From assembly GCA_038255255.1 (NCBI GenBank), contig JBBSLL010000011.1:10157-74156 (forward strand): a stretch of DNA of 64,000 nucleotides, in the 5' to 3' direction. Below, piece by piece: positions 1 through 10,863 of this stretch. The translations under genes and the position numbers were made by a program. Below the pieces are notes generated by a model, which did not search any database, was not told the DNA's origin, and was given only the letters and a program-made list of their open reading frames with translations. Positions within the stretch are counted from its first letter, which is position 1. Every line of letters begins with the position of its first letter. The DNA is from JBBQNY01 sp038255255 (GTDB taxonomy: Bacteria > Pseudomonadota > Gammaproteobacteria > Xanthomonadales > Ahniellaceae).

Positions 1-308
1 CAGGCGAGAATTTCACCGAGCACGGCGTACGAATAGGTGTAAGCCGAACCCGAAACAGGCACCATCGCAGCCAGTTCGGAATAGATGAGCGCCGTCAGGG
101 CGCAGACGAAGCCGGCGATGACGAACGAGTACATCATCCCGGGGCCGGCTTTCTGCGCGGCCACGGAGGTCAGCACGAAAATTCCCGTGCCGATGATGGC
201 GCCGATGCCGAGCATGGTGAGATCGAACGCGTTGAGCTGTCGCTTGAGGGCCCGTTGCTCGGCCGTTTTCAGGATCTGGTCCAGCGACTTCTTGCGTTCG
301 AACAGCAT
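1..308 (-). CDS. APC-family amino acid permease, N-terminal part (runs off the window)
   Basis: The first 102 codons of an amino acid/polyamine transporter start at the ATG at 308 and run off the left edge. A charged cytoplasmic leader (MLFERKKSLDQIL) precedes the first membrane segment. That segment contains GIGAIIGTGIFV, the helix-1 signature of the amino acid-polyamine-organocation superfamily in which the unwound Gly-rich part binds the substrate carboxylate. A second hydrophobic segment ends near SELAAMVPVSGSAYTY, another conserved APC stretch. By family knowledge it is an inner-membrane permease of the cationic amino acid transporter group. The substrate cannot be told from this fragment. 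Confidence 0.85.
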   Translation of the reverse strand, partial: MLFERKKSLDQILKTAEQRALKRQLNAFDLTMLGIGAIIGTGIFVLTSVAAQKAGPGMMYSFVIAGFVCALTALIYSELAAMVPVSGSAYTYSYAVLGEILA

Positions 309-442
309 GGGCACGCTCCGGGTGAAGATCAGTCAGGGAACGCCAGGCGGCAAGCCTGGTGCGCGGCGAACATACCCCGGCTGGCGCGGCTTGTCGACCG
401 AGTGCGGCGATAATCGCAGCCCGCCCGAATCCATCGACCATC

Positions 443-991
443 ATGCTGCAACCAGACCACCGTGAACTCGTGGCCGAGATCGAGTCGTTTCGACGACGGC
501 ATCCCGCTCAGCACCACGTCGTCGAATCGTTCCTCGCGCTATTGGGCGAGCCAGGCGATGCCTTCGTGCGTGGACGCACGGCGGGGCATTTCACGGGATC
601 GGCCTTCGTGGTGAGTCGCGACCGCGTGCGCGTGCTGCTGACCCATCATCGGAAGCTGGACCGCTGGCTGCAGCTCGGAGGCCATGCGGACGGCGATCGC
701 GACCTCGGCGCAGTGGCGCTCCGCGAAGCCCAGGAAGAGTCGGGACTGACAGGGCTTCGACTCGAACCGGAGCTGTTCGACATCGACGTGCACGAGATTC
801 CGGCCCGGGGCGACGAGCCCGCACACCTTCACTTCGACGCACGCTTCGTCGTGCAAGCGGAACTCGATGAGGACTTCACCGTCAGCGACGAGTCGCACGA
901 ACTGGCCTGGTGGCCGATCGCGGATCTCGTGGGTGACCCGCGCTTCGACGCGTCGTTGCAGCGCATGGCAAAGCGCTCCATGGATCGCTAG
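443..991 (+). CDS. Nudix hydrolase
   Basis: 182 residues from the ATG at 443; the frame is open further upstream to 359, but the extension is Ala/Arg-rich and does not look like protein. The Nudix box lies at about residues 78-100 (GGHADGDRDLG then REAQEESGL), keeping the metal-binding REAQEE core. The Glu usually found at the seventh position of the box is Arg here, followed by Asp. Nudix enzymes hydrolyse nucleoside diphosphates linked to another moiety, and the substrate cannot be assigned. It is transcribed away from the permease and convergently with the antiporter, with four bases between the two stop codons. Confidence 0.8.
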   Translation: MLQPDHRELVAEIESFRRRHPAQHHVVESFLALLGEPGDAFVRGRTAGHFTGSAFVVSRDRVRVLLTHHRKLDRWLQLGGHADGDRDLGAVALREAQEESGLTGLRLEPELFDIDVHEIPARGDEPAHLHFDARFVVQAELDEDFTVSDESHELAWWPIADLVGDPRFDASLQRMAKRSMDR

Positions 992-995
992 CGGG

Positions 996-2303
996 TTACC
1001 CGGTCTCCGTGCTCTTCGCAATCGGCTGCGCGCGCGGGCGGCGCGACTCGTCGAGCAACTTCATTACCGGCGTCGCCGTCAGTCCATGCACCACGATGGA
1101 CAGCAGGATGACCAGTCCGACCGTCGCCCACAGCTCGCGTGCCTGCACGATCTCGCCGTGGTTGATCGCGAACGCAACGTAGTAGATCGACCCGATTCCA
1201 CGAACGCCGAACACGCTGATGGCCAGCCGTTCGCGCGTCGTCAGGGCGGTACCGGACAGCGACAGCCATGCGGTCAGCGGTCGGACCCCGAATACGAACA
1301 CGACAGCGAAGGCCGCACCGCCGGGCGTGAGTTGGTCGAGCAGGCCGTGCGCGTACGCTCCGCCGAGCAGGATCAGCAATACGGCGATGAGGAATCGTTC
1401 GCACTGCCCGGCGAATTCCTCCAGCCGCTTGTGATACGCGTGATCCCGCTCGTAATGCCGGATGGCGAGCGCCGCGACAAATACGGCAAGAAAACCGTAG
1501 CCTCCAATGAGTTCGGAAATGCCGTACACCGCAAGCGTGATGGGCAGCGACGCCGCGCCATCGCCGACTCGCGACGGGCTCTCGGGCGAAGTCTGGCGGA
1601 ACAGGAACCACATGGCGGCCCAGCCCAGCACCCATCCGACCGCTATGCCGGCGACTGTTCGAAACAACAGGTCGCGCCACCACCAGGTCTCCATCCAGTC
1701 AAGACCCGGCACGAGCGTTGTGCTCATGGCGATCGCAGCCCATACGAAGGGAAAAGCGAGACCGTCGTTGAAGCCGGCCTCGGTGCTGAGCGCCATGCGG
1801 ACGGGATCTTCACCGCCTTCGTGTGGGGCGCCGACCTGAACATCGCCCGCCAACACGGGATCCGTCGGCGCCAGCACGGCACCGAGCAGGACTGCGGTGG
1901 CGACTACGAAGCCCCCCAACCAGTGCCCCAGCACGGCGCCCAAAGCGATCGCCAGGGGCATCGCGATCAGCAGCAATCGCCATGTCACGTTCCACTGTCT
2001 CCACCCGAAAGGCGTATCGATGCGCAGACCGACGCTCATCAGAGCGACCAGAATCACGAGTTCTGTCAGCTTCTCCGTGAAAACCGGTGCGAGGAAGGGA
2101 TTGGGGTAGGGGAGCGGCAGCGACCAGGGCAAGGAATACAACGCAAAGCCCAGCGTTACGTACACGATCGGGAACGACAGCACGTGGCGCTTCAACCGAT
2201 GCGGTAACCAGGACGCGCCCAGCAGCACGATGCCGAGCACGGCCAGCGAAAGTGCGTAGGGGTTGCGCGAAATCAGGTCATCCATCCGAGACTGCCTTGC
2301 CAT
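996..2303 (-). CDS. Cation:proton antiporter, CPA1 family
   Basis: 435 residues with about 12 hydrophobic segments; starts are possible at 2303 or at a second ATG at 2285. Conserved transport-core motifs are visible: APTDPVLAGDVQVG near residue 145 and TEAGFNDGLAFPFV near residue 172. The latter is the Asn-Asp pair used for ion exchange in Na+/H+ antiporters of the NhaP/NHE type. The predicted role is electroneutral sodium or potassium export in exchange for protons at the inner membrane. The C-terminus is short and carries no recognisable regulatory domain. It lies 175 bp downstream of efpL on the same strand and may be transcribed separately. Confidence 0.82.
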   Translation of the reverse strand: MARQSRMDDLISRNPYALSLAVLGIVLLGASWLPHRLKRHVLSFPIVYVTLGFALYSLPWSLPLPYPNPFLAPVFTEKLTELVILVALMSVGLRIDTPFGWRQWNVTWRLLLIAMPLAIALGAVLGHWLGGFVVATAVLLGAVLAPTDPVLAGDVQVGAPHEGGEDPVRMALSTEAGFNDGLAFPFVWAAIAMSTTLVPGLDWMETWWWRDLLFRTVAGIAVGWVLGWAAMWFLFRQTSPESPSRVGDGAASLPITLAVYGISELIGGYGFLAVFVAALAIRHYERDHAYHKRLEEFAGQCERFLIAVLLILLGGAYAHGLLDQLTPGGAAFAVVFVFGVRPLTAWLSLSGTALTTRERLAISVFGVRGIGSIYYVAFAINHGEIVQARELWATVGLVILLSIVVHGLTATPVMKLLDESRRPRAQPIAKSTETG

Positions 2304-2478
2304 ACCGCGTGGTTGCGATGCAGGGAGTTTCGTGACCGCTTCCGGAATGGGGATGAAACGCGCAATGCGCGATCGCCGACGGCCAACGTTTTATAGCGGT
2401 GAGCCTCCGTCCCGCACCGCTGATTCCGGCTACGTATCGAAAGACTCGCGATGCACAGAGTCTGTGGCGCGGGACATC

Positions 2479-3045
2479 CTAGTCTGCCCGCCCGGCGAAT
2501 TCGCCGGTCAGGGTGCTGACCAGGATGCGCTCGCCGTTTCGCACATACTCGGGTACCTGGATCTCGAGGCCAGTCGACAACCTCGCGGGCTTGGGACGCT
2601 TCGTTGCAGTGCCGCCGCGGAGTTCGGGCGGCGTCTCGATGACTTCGAGCACGACGCTCGACGGCAGCAGCAGCGCGACGGGGAGATCGTCGATGACCTG
2701 CACGAAGCAACCCGTGAGGCCCTCCGTGATGTAGCCGGCCGCATCGCCGACCACATCGGCGTCGAGCGGATACTGCGTGTAGTCCTCGTCGTCGATGAAG
2801 ACGAAGGCTTCGCCGTCCTTGTAGGAAAACGAGACCGGGCGGCGCGTCAGCTCGACTTCGCGCAGGTCGTCTTCGGATCGCAGGCTGAGATCCAGTTTGT
2901 TCGCGCCCGGGACGCTGTACATCGTGAACCGGTAGGTGATGTTGCCGCCGCGCGCGGTCGGCGTGCTGCGCTCGATGTCGCGAATCTGGTAGACGCGACC
3001 GTTGTGTTCCACCACCGTGCCGCGTTTGACGTCGTAGGCTTTCAT
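2479..3045 (-). CDS. efpL: Elongation factor P-like protein EfpL (YeiP)
   Basis: 188 residues from the ATG at 3045. The three beta-barrel domains of EF-P are present. It matches the EfpL/YeiP subgroup rather than EF-P: the domain-I loop reads STPTARGGN, with Arg at the tip where EF-P carries its modified Lys, and the protein ends in GRAD as does E. coli YeiP. SFSYKDGEAFVFIDDEDY and STGLEIQVPEY are conserved family segments. EF-P family proteins bind the ribosomal E site and relieve stalling on difficult peptide bonds such as polyproline. The gene follows the dehydrogenase at 3069-3839 by 23 bp, so the two are probably co-transcribed. Confidence 0.9.
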   Translation of the reverse strand: MKAYDVKRGTVVEHNGRVYQIRDIERSTPTARGGNITYRFTMYSVPGANKLDLSLRSEDDLREVELTRRPVSFSYKDGEAFVFIDDEDYTQYPLDADVVGDAAGYITEGLTGCFVQVIDDLPVALLLPSSVVLEVIETPPELRGGTATKRPKPARLSTGLEIQVPEYVRNGERILVSTLTGEFAGRAD

Positions 3046-3068
3046 GGGATTCCAGGGTGAGCGAGGCG

Positions 3069-3839
3069 CTACTTCGGAGCGAGGCGCACTGCGCCGTCGA
3101 GTCGCAGCGTTTCGCCGTTGAGGTAGCGATTGGTGAGCACGAACGCGACCGCGTCCGCGAACTCTTCCGGCCGGCCCAGGCGCGATGGAAATGGAATTGA
3201 AGCAGAGAGCGACTGCTGCACCGACTCCGGCATGCCGTCGACCATCGGCGTCCAGAAGATGCCTGGCGCGATGGTGACCACGCGGATGCCGAAGCGCGCA
3301 AGCTCGCGCGCCATCGGCAGGGTCATGCCAACCACACCGCCCTTCGATGCGGAATAGGCCGCCTGTCCGATCTGCCCGTCGAATGCCGCGATGCTGGCGG
3401 TATTGATGATCGCGCCGCGCTCGCCATCTTCGCCGGCATCGTTGTGCTGCATGAGGTTTGCGCAGGCCTTGGCGACGTTGAAGCTGCCGACCAGGTTCAC
3501 CAGCACCGTTCCACGGAATTGCGCCAGCGGCATCGGCGCCTCCTTGCCCAACATGCGACCCGAGCCGAGGATGCCTGCGCAATTGATCGCGGCGTTGAGG
3601 CCGCCCAGGAAATCGTGCGCGGCGCTTGACTGCGATGCGACCGAGTCCTCGTCCGTGACATCGGTGCGGAAATAGCGCGCATTGCCTTCGCCAAGTTGGG
3701 CTACGGCAGCCGCGCCCTTCTCGTCGTTGACGTCGAACAGCGCCACGCGCCCGCCGTTCGCGACCAGGTGCTGCGCGACCGCAAGCCCGAGCCCCGACAC
3801 GCCTCCCGTCACCACCGCCCGCACCGATTCAAGCCGCAT
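3069..3839 (-). CDS. Short-chain dehydrogenase, 3-hydroxyacyl-CoA dehydrogenase type
   Basis: 256 residues forming a complete Rossmann-fold SDR. The NAD-binding motif is TGGVSGLG (residues 11-18), followed by an acidic residue after strand 2 (LFDVND). The catalytic Tyr-Lys pair lies in YSASKGG, preceded by INTASIAAFDGQIGQ, which supplies the Ser. The pattern resembles the type II (HSD17B10-like) 3-hydroxyacyl-CoA and 2-methyl-3-hydroxybutyryl-CoA dehydrogenases that act late in isoleucine and fatty acid breakdown. Its position just downstream of the liu operon fits branched-chain acyl-CoA catabolism, but the exact substrate is an inference. Confidence 0.8.
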   Translation of the reverse strand: MRLESVRAVVTGGVSGLGLAVAQHLVANGGRVALFDVNDEKGAAAVAQLGEGNARYFRTDVTDEDSVASQSSAAHDFLGGLNAAINCAGILGSGRMLGKEAPMPLAQFRGTVLVNLVGSFNVAKACANLMQHNDAGEDGERGAIINTASIAAFDGQIGQAAYSASKGGVVGMTLPMARELARFGIRVVTIAPGIFWTPMVDGMPESVQQSLSASIPFPSRLGRPEEFADAVAFVLTNRYLNGETLRLDGAVRLAPK

Positions 3840-3941
3840 CGCGTTCGCCTGTCCGCAAAACCCGCAATTTTACGGCCATTCACAGGCCGCGTGCGGGCTG
3901 CGGTCTGGTGCGCATCCCCCATCCGCAACGCATGCGTCAAT

Positions 3942-4020
3942 GTAGGTCAGGTCGGCCAGGCCGACCTGACGGGGCTCGCGGCGCAAGCATGTCAGGTCGG
4001 CCAAGCCGACCTGACCTACT
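3942..4020. repeat. Paired palindromic REP-like element (family D)
   Basis: Two hairpins built from GGTCAGGTCGGCC and its complement are separated by about 20 bases, and the outer arms (GTAGGTCAGGTCGGCC at 3943-3958 and its inverse at 4003-4018) also pair with each other. The element sits between the GNAT stop and the dehydrogenase start. It is a typical intergenic REP/BIME arrangement, and no similar copy was seen elsewhere in the window. Confidence 0.8.
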
Positions 4021-4505
4021 CAGAGGTCCAGGAGGTAGAAGGTATTGCAGCCGCCGTGGCCGGTCGCCCCTAGCGGCTCAGGTATGCGTGCGAATCCGTT
4101 GCGCTCGTACAGGCGCATGGCCGCGTCCATGCCGCGGAGCGTTTCGAGATAGCAGCGACGGAAGCCGAAGGCGCGCGCCGCCTCGAGCGACAGGTCCATC
4201 ACGCGCTGACCGGCGCCGAGACCGCGCAGGCCGGGCAGGAAATACATCTTGCGCAGCTCGCAGGTATCGACGTCCCCGCCGATCAGGGGCGCGACGCCGC
4301 CTCCTCCGCGTACTTCACCGTCGCGCTCGACTACGAAATACGCCGCCCGCGGAATCGCATAGGCGCGATGCATGAAATCGACTTCGGGATCATTGATTGC
4401 GAAACCATCGCCGACTGCGCCGAATTCCGGCATCACCGCGCGGATGATCCCGGCCATCGCCACGTCGTCGCGGGCCTCGATGGGTCGAACCACGAACCGG
4501 GTCAT
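4020..4505 (-). CDS. GNAT family N-acetyltransferase
   Basis: 161 residues from the ATG at 4505, which overlaps the stop of liuE in an ATGA arrangement and so implies translational coupling. The acetyl-CoA-binding motif A is visible as MYFLPGLRGLGAGQRVMD (about residues 87-104), with the R/Q-x-x-G-x-G/A pyrophosphate loop. The later MRLYERNGFARIPEPLG is the usual motif B ending. The acetyl acceptor is unknown. It is the last gene of the liu operon before the REP element. Confidence 0.82.
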   Translation of the reverse strand: MTRFVVRPIEARDDVAMAGIIRAVMPEFGAVGDGFAINDPEVDFMHRAYAIPRAAYFVVERDGEVRGGGGVAPLIGGDVDTCELRKMYFLPGLRGLGAGQRVMDLSLEAARAFGFRRCYLETLRGMDAAMRLYERNGFARIPEPLGATGHGGCNTFYLLDL

Positions 4506-5422
4506 GCGGACGCGCCATCCAACGCCATGGCCGTCGCCGCGGTTAGCTTGCTGCCGCTGCACCGCCCGAGCAGCGCGCTCAACCACGCGCCGGTGGCCAC
4601 CAGCTTGTCAAGGTCGACACCGGTTTCGATCTCCATGCCGTGCAGCATGTAGACGACATCCTCGGTCGCGACATTGCCGGACGCGCCGCGCGCGTACGGA
4701 CAACCGCCGGTGCCGGAAATCGACGAGTCCACCACGGAGACTCCGGCATCCAGGCAGGCGAGGACGTTGGCAAGCGCCTGGCCTCGCGTATCGTGGAAAT
4801 GCACGGCGAGCGCCTCGATGGGCACGACCACCGCAACCGCCTCGAGCATTGCGCAGGCCTTCGCGGGCGTACCCACGCCAATGGTGTCGCCGAGCGAAAT
4901 CTCGTAGCAGCCCATCTCGTAAAGCGCCCCCGCCACGCGCACCACGTCTGCGAGGGGAACATCGCCCTGGTAGGGACAGCCGAGCACGGTCGAGACATAG
5001 CCGCGCACCGGCACACCATCCGCGCGAGCCTGCGCGATCACCGGCGCAAAACGTTCCAGGGACTCGGCGATGGTCGCATTGATGTTCTTGCGATTGAAGG
5101 CCTCGGACGCGGCGGAGAACACCGCGATCTCCTCCACGTTCACGGCCCGCGCGCGCGCATAGCCCTGCTCGTTGGGGACCAGGACCGGATACCGCACGCC
5201 CGGACGCTTCCGCAGGCCGGCGTACACCTCGGCGGCGTCGGCCATCTGTGGCACCCACTTCGGACTCACGAAGCTGGTGGCCTCGATGGTGCGAAGTCCA
5301 CTCGCGCCGAGCCGGTCGACGAGTTCGATCTTGTCGGCGGTTGAAACCGGAGTCGTCTCGTTCTGCAACCCGTCGCGCGGGCCGACTTCAACGATCCGCA
5401 CGCGTGAAGGCAGCCTGCTCAT
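4502..5422 (-). CDS. liuE: Hydroxymethylglutaryl-CoA lyase
   Basis: 306 residues, full length for the family. It cleaves 3-hydroxy-3-methylglutaryl-CoA to acetoacetate and acetyl-CoA, the last step of leucine degradation. The DRE-TIM metallolyase pattern is clear: EVGPRDGLQNE near the N-terminus, the metal-binding HFHDTRGQALAN, and the active-site loop GGCPYARGASGNVATEDVVYM containing the catalytic Cys. The gene starts 31 bp after liuD and its stop overlaps the next gene. All steps from isovaleryl-CoA except the dehydrogenase itself are encoded in this cluster. Confidence 0.93.
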   Translation of the reverse strand: MSRLPSRVRIVEVGPRDGLQNETTPVSTADKIELVDRLGASGLRTIEATSFVSPKWVPQMADAAEVYAGLRKRPGVRYPVLVPNEQGYARARAVNVEEIAVFSAASEAFNRKNINATIAESLERFAPVIAQARADGVPVRGYVSTVLGCPYQGDVPLADVVRVAGALYEMGCYEISLGDTIGVGTPAKACAMLEAVAVVVPIEALAVHFHDTRGQALANVLACLDAGVSVVDSSISGTGGCPYARGASGNVATEDVVYMLHGMEIETGVDLDKLVATGAWLSALLGRCSGSKLTAATAMALDGASA

Positions 5423-5453
5423 GCCAGCAACATGCGTGCGCGACGGGGCGGAA

Positions 5454-7475
<2,022 letters not shown>

Positions 7476-7494
7476 CACCAAGTCACCGTCGCGA

Positions 7495-8340
7495 TCATGA
7501 TCGGTTTTCCGTTCGGGGTGAGCCCATCGAGCGTTGGACGGCCACGCCCTCGTCGGCTACCACCCAATCGGGTGCGCGCTTTTCCAGGAAGGCCCCGAGT
7601 CCATGTTGTCCTTCGGGCGAAACCCGCAGTCGCGCGATCAGCGCCGCGTTGCGGGTGTCGAGTCGCTCGGCGTCGGCCGGCGTTGCGCCACTCATCCCGA
7701 GCGCGAGGCTCTTTGCCTCACGCTGCGCGTTGGGTCCGCCCTTGCCGAGCCAGTGCACTGCTCTCGCCACGGCTTCGTCCAGTTCCTCGTTCGGCACGCA
7801 CTGGTGCAGCAGGCCAATGCGGAGCGCCTCCGACGCGTCGAAGACTTCGGCAGTGACGAACAAGCGTCTCGCCTGACGGGCGCCGATCGCCGCAATCACG
7901 TACGGCGAGATGACCGCCGGCACCAGTCCCAGCTTTACTTCGGAAAGCGAGAATTTCGCCCCTTCGACTCCAATCGCGACATCGCAACACGCAATCAGCC
8001 CCACGCCGCCGCCGTACGCGGATCCGTTGACGCGCGCGATGGTGGGCTTGCGCAGGAAATTGAGCGTGCGCATGAGTTCGGCGAGCCTGAGCGAATCAGC
8101 AAGATTCTCGGCCTCGCTCGCCGCGGCCATGCGTGCCATCCAGTTGACGTCCGCACCGGCCGAAAACGTGCTGCCCGCGCCGGTAAGGATCACCAGGCGC
8201 ACCGAATCATCCGCGTCGACTTCGCGCAGTGAAGCGGTCAACTCCTCGATCAGCAAGTCATCGAATGCGTTGTGCACGGAGGGACGCGCCAGCATCAGTC
8301 GGACGACACCTCCATCGCGGGTGATCTGCACGGCCGACAT
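7495..8340 (-). CDS. liuC: Methylglutaconyl-CoA hydratase (enoyl-CoA hydratase family)
   Basis: 281 residues from the ATG at 8340. It shows the crotonase fold: the first oxyanion-hole segment GAGSTFSAGADVNWM, the second GSAYGGGVGLIACCDV, and a conserved Glu in LSEVKLGLVPAVISPYV. In this cluster it should hydrate 3-methylglutaconyl-CoA to HMG-CoA. It starts two bases after the stop of the secreted-protein gene and ends 19 bp before liuD, so it sits tightly inside the operon. The final 15-20 residues are polar and probably disordered. Confidence 0.9.
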   Translation of the reverse strand: MSAVQITRDGGVVRLMLARPSVHNAFDDLLIEELTASLREVDADDSVRLVILTGAGSTFSAGADVNWMARMAAASEAENLADSLRLAELMRTLNFLRKPTIARVNGSAYGGGVGLIACCDVAIGVEGAKFSLSEVKLGLVPAVISPYVIAAIGARQARRLFVTAEVFDASEALRIGLLHQCVPNEELDEAVARAVHWLGKGGPNAQREAKSLALGMSGATPADAERLDTRNAALIARLRVSPEGQHGLGAFLEKRAPDWVVADEGVAVQRSMGSPRTENRS

Positions 8341-8342
8341 GC

Positions 8343-9005
8343 TCAGTTCCCACCCTGGCTGACGCGCACGTCGTCGCCCATGCAGTCCGCCCCGACGTCC
8401 GGTGGACTGCAACGGTGCCCGAACGGCTGGGCGACTTCGAATCGAGCAAGGAAACCGTGCGCCAGCTTGCGTGTCAGCATCTGCAGTTCGTGGGGTTCGA
8501 TGTCGGAGCCGCTGGCGCGGAACTTGAGGTGGTGGCCGCGATCGTAGAAAAGTAACGTGTGGCTGTGCGCGCGCCTGTCCTGCTGCTCGTAGGAAAAGCG
8601 GTGTTCCATGGCGCGGTCAAAAGGTGCTGGCGACCACGTGAGGTCCTGGAACTTGCCGCTGTCGATGGGCGTATCGCGATAGCTGAGTTCGAGCTCGGAC
8701 TCATAGCGCGCCGCCGCTTCGCGCAGCGCCACTTCGGGCAAGCGCGCCTTGTGCATGCGATACAGGAACACATCCAGGCGCACGTCCAGATGTTCGGGCG
8801 ACACCCACTGGATCGCCACGCCGAAGCCCGGACTGGGGTCGGCAGCATCTCCGACCAACTCGAAGCCCGGAAGCTCGCGCGGATACTGATATTGCGCGCG
8901 AACGGCCTCCGCTGCGTTCTGCGACGCGGGCGCCTGGGCGTGCGCAGCCAGCCCCGCCAGCAGCAGGCAGCACGCAAACGCGATGCGGACAAAGACGCTG
9001 CTCAC
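8343..9005 (-). CDS. Secreted protein of unknown function inside the liu operon
   Basis: 220 residues. A clear signal peptide (VRIAFACCLLLAGLAAHAQA, cleavage near residue 25) precedes a soluble domain with no motif I recognise. The domain is rich in aromatic and acidic residues (PGFGVAIQWVSPEHLDVRLD, RFSYEQQDRRAHSHTLLFY) and has two Cys near the C-terminus (HRCSPPDVGADCMG) that could form a disulfide. Its start overlaps the liuB stop by four bases and its stop lies two bases before liuC, so it is co-translated with cytosolic leucine-degradation enzymes although it is exported. Function unknown. Confidence 0.75.
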   Translation of the reverse strand: MSSVFVRIAFACCLLLAGLAAHAQAPASQNAAEAVRAQYQYPRELPGFELVGDAADPSPGFGVAIQWVSPEHLDVRLDVFLYRMHKARLPEVALREAAARYESELELSYRDTPIDSGKFQDLTWSPAPFDRAMEHRFSYEQQDRRAHSHTLLFYDRGHHLKFRASGSDIEPHELQMLTRKLAHGFLARFEVAQPFGHRCSPPDVGADCMGDDVRVSQGGN

Positions 9006-10639
9006 ATCCGGAACACGCCGAAGCGGTGCTGCTCGATCGCGACGTCGTCGATTGGCGCGTTAAGGCTCGCCGACAACGCGAGGCCCAGCACGCGGCGCGT
9101 GTTGGTGGGATCGATGATGCCGTCGTCCCAGAGGCGCGCGGTCGCGTACCACGGGCTCCCCTGGTGTTCGTACTGCGCGCGGATCGGCGCCTTGAAAGAC
9201 TCTTCGTCTTCGGCGCTCCAAGCCTTGCCCGATGCTTCGATGCCATCGCGCCGCACGGTGGCCAGCACGCTCGCCGCCTGTTCGCCGCCCATGACCGAAA
9301 TGCGCGCGTTGGGCCACATCCACAGGAACCGGCCACCGTAGGCGCGCCCGCACATTGCATAGTTGCCGGCACCGAACGAACCGCCGATGACCACGGTGAA
9401 CTTGGGCACGTTGGCACAGGCCACCGCCGTGACCATCTTGGCGCCGTCCTTTGCGATGCCGGCGTTCTCGTACTTGCGACCCACCATGAAGCCCGTGATG
9501 TTCTGCAGGAACACCAGCGGAATGCCGCGCTGATTGCAGAGTTCGATGAAGTGCGCGCCCTTGAGCGCGGATTCCGCGAACAGGATGCCGTTGTTGGCGA
9601 TGATGCCGACGGGGTAGCCGTGGATGTGCGCGAAGCCGGTGACCAGCGTCTTGCCGTAGCGTGCCTTGAACTCCTGGAAATCCGAGCCGTCGACGATTCG
9701 CGCGATGACCTCGCGGATGTCGAAAGGGCGACGCGGGTCGGCAGGCACGATGCCGAGCAGTTCCTCGCTTGCGAACAATGGTTCGCGCACCGGTTCGACC
9801 GCGACCGGCAACTGCTTGCGGCGATTGCAGTGCTTGAGGATGTCGCGCGCGATCGACAGCGCGTGTTCGTCGTCCTCGGCAAGGTGATCGGCAACGCCCG
9901 AAATCGCCGTGTGCACGTCGGCGCCACCAAGCGATTCGGCGTCCACGATCTCGCCGGTCGCAGCTTTCACCAGCGGCGGGCCGCCGAGGAAAATGGTGCC
10001 TTGCTCGCGCACGATCACCGACTCGTCGCTCATCGCGGGCACGTACGCGCCGCCCGCCGTGCACGAGCCCATCACCACCGCGATCTGCGGGATGCCGGCT
10101 GCGGAGAGCTGGGCCTGGTTGTAGAAGATCCGGCCGAAGTGCTCGCGGTCCGGGAAGACTTCGTCCTGCAGAGGCAGGAAGGCGCCGCCGGAATCGACGA
10201 GGTAAACGCAGGGCAGGCGATTCTCGCGTGCGATCTCCTGCGCGCGCAGATGCTTTTTAACGGTCATCGGAAAATACGTACCGCCCTTGACCGTGGCGTC
10301 GTTGGCGACGATGACGACCTCGAATCCGTGCACGCGCCCGATGCCGGTAACGATGCCTGCGCCTGGCGCCTGGCCCTCGTACATCTCTTCCGCGGCAAGC
10401 GGCGAGAACTCGAGGAACGGCGAGCCCGGGTCGAGGAGGGCACTGATGCGTTCGCGGGGCAGGAGCTTGCCGCGTTCGGTGTGTTTGGCGCGGGCCTTCT
10501 CGCCGCCGCCGATCGCCGCGCGTTTCAGCCGCGCACAGAGATCGTCGAGCGCCGACTGCATCTGCGCCCGGCTCGCGGCGTATTCATCGCTGCGGGTATC
10601 GATCTGGCTGGCGAGGATCGGCATCGCGGGCACCGCCAC
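9002..10639 (-). CDS. liuB: Methylcrotonyl-CoA carboxylase, carboxyltransferase beta subunit
   Basis: The open frame begins at a GTG at 10639, with the first ATG at 10624; about 540 residues either way. Both halves of an acyl-CoA carboxyltransferase are present. The N half has PGAGIVTGIGRVHG and VDSGGAFLPLQDEVFPD; the C half has GFAHIHGYPVGIIANNG and QNITGFMVGRKYE. GSCTAGGAYVPAMSDE forms the acyl-CoA/biotin oxyanion region. It transfers CO2 from biotinylated LiuD to 3-methylcrotonyl-CoA. It is the first gene of the operon; no liuR-type regulator is found next to it. Confidence 0.93.
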   Translation of the reverse strand: MAVPAMPILASQIDTRSDEYAASRAQMQSALDDLCARLKRAAIGGGEKARAKHTERGKLLPRERISALLDPGSPFLEFSPLAAEEMYEGQAPGAGIVTGIGRVHGFEVVIVANDATVKGGTYFPMTVKKHLRAQEIARENRLPCVYLVDSGGAFLPLQDEVFPDREHFGRIFYNQAQLSAAGIPQIAVVMGSCTAGGAYVPAMSDESVIVREQGTIFLGGPPLVKAATGEIVDAESLGGADVHTAISGVADHLAEDDEHALSIARDILKHCNRRKQLPVAVEPVREPLFASEELLGIVPADPRRPFDIREVIARIVDGSDFQEFKARYGKTLVTGFAHIHGYPVGIIANNGILFAESALKGAHFIELCNQRGIPLVFLQNITGFMVGRKYENAGIAKDGAKMVTAVACANVPKFTVVIGGSFGAGNYAMCGRAYGGRFLWMWPNARISVMGGEQAASVLATVRRDGIEASGKAWSAEDEESFKAPIRAQYEHQGSPWYATARLWDDGIIDPTNTRRVLGLALSASLNAPIDDVAIEQHRFGVFRM

Positions 10640-10707
10640 AGGGGACCCGCATCACACCACAACCCACCATCCGCTGGCGAGTCTGTGGTTCCCGGCAGGC
10701 ATGCTCC

Positions 10708-10857
10708 TACCTTCTCCCCGCATGCGGGGAGAAGGTGCCGAAGGCGGCTGAGGGGCCGCTTTCGGGCGTGCGGATCACGCAAGAGTATGAGCGACGTTTG
10801 GCGCCCCTCATCCGGCGCTGCGCGCCACCTTCTCCCCGTTGACACGGGGCGAAGGTA
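10708..10857. repeat. Palindromic intergenic repeat (family C, CTCCCC/GGGGAG type)
   Basis: ACCTTCTCCCCGCATGCGGGGAGAAGGTG forms a near-perfect hairpin at 10710-10738 (bases 10711-10730 read CCTTCTCCCCGCATGCGGGG). An inverted companion, ACCTTCTCCCCGTTGACACG, lies at 10827-10846. GAGGGGC and GCCCCTC pair across the middle. The element fills the gap between liuB and the DUF1501 gene. Related short CCCTCTCC-x-CCCGGGAGAGGG hairpins occur at 40228 and 43799. Confidence 0.75.
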
Positions 10858-10863
10858 TTCCCG

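Noticed and set aside
867..2207. Long open frame of 446 codons on the plus strand opposite the CPA1 antiporter
   Set aside because: Its translation is Arg/Gln/His-rich with no domain, and it mirrors the real antiporter codons; high-GC shadow frame.
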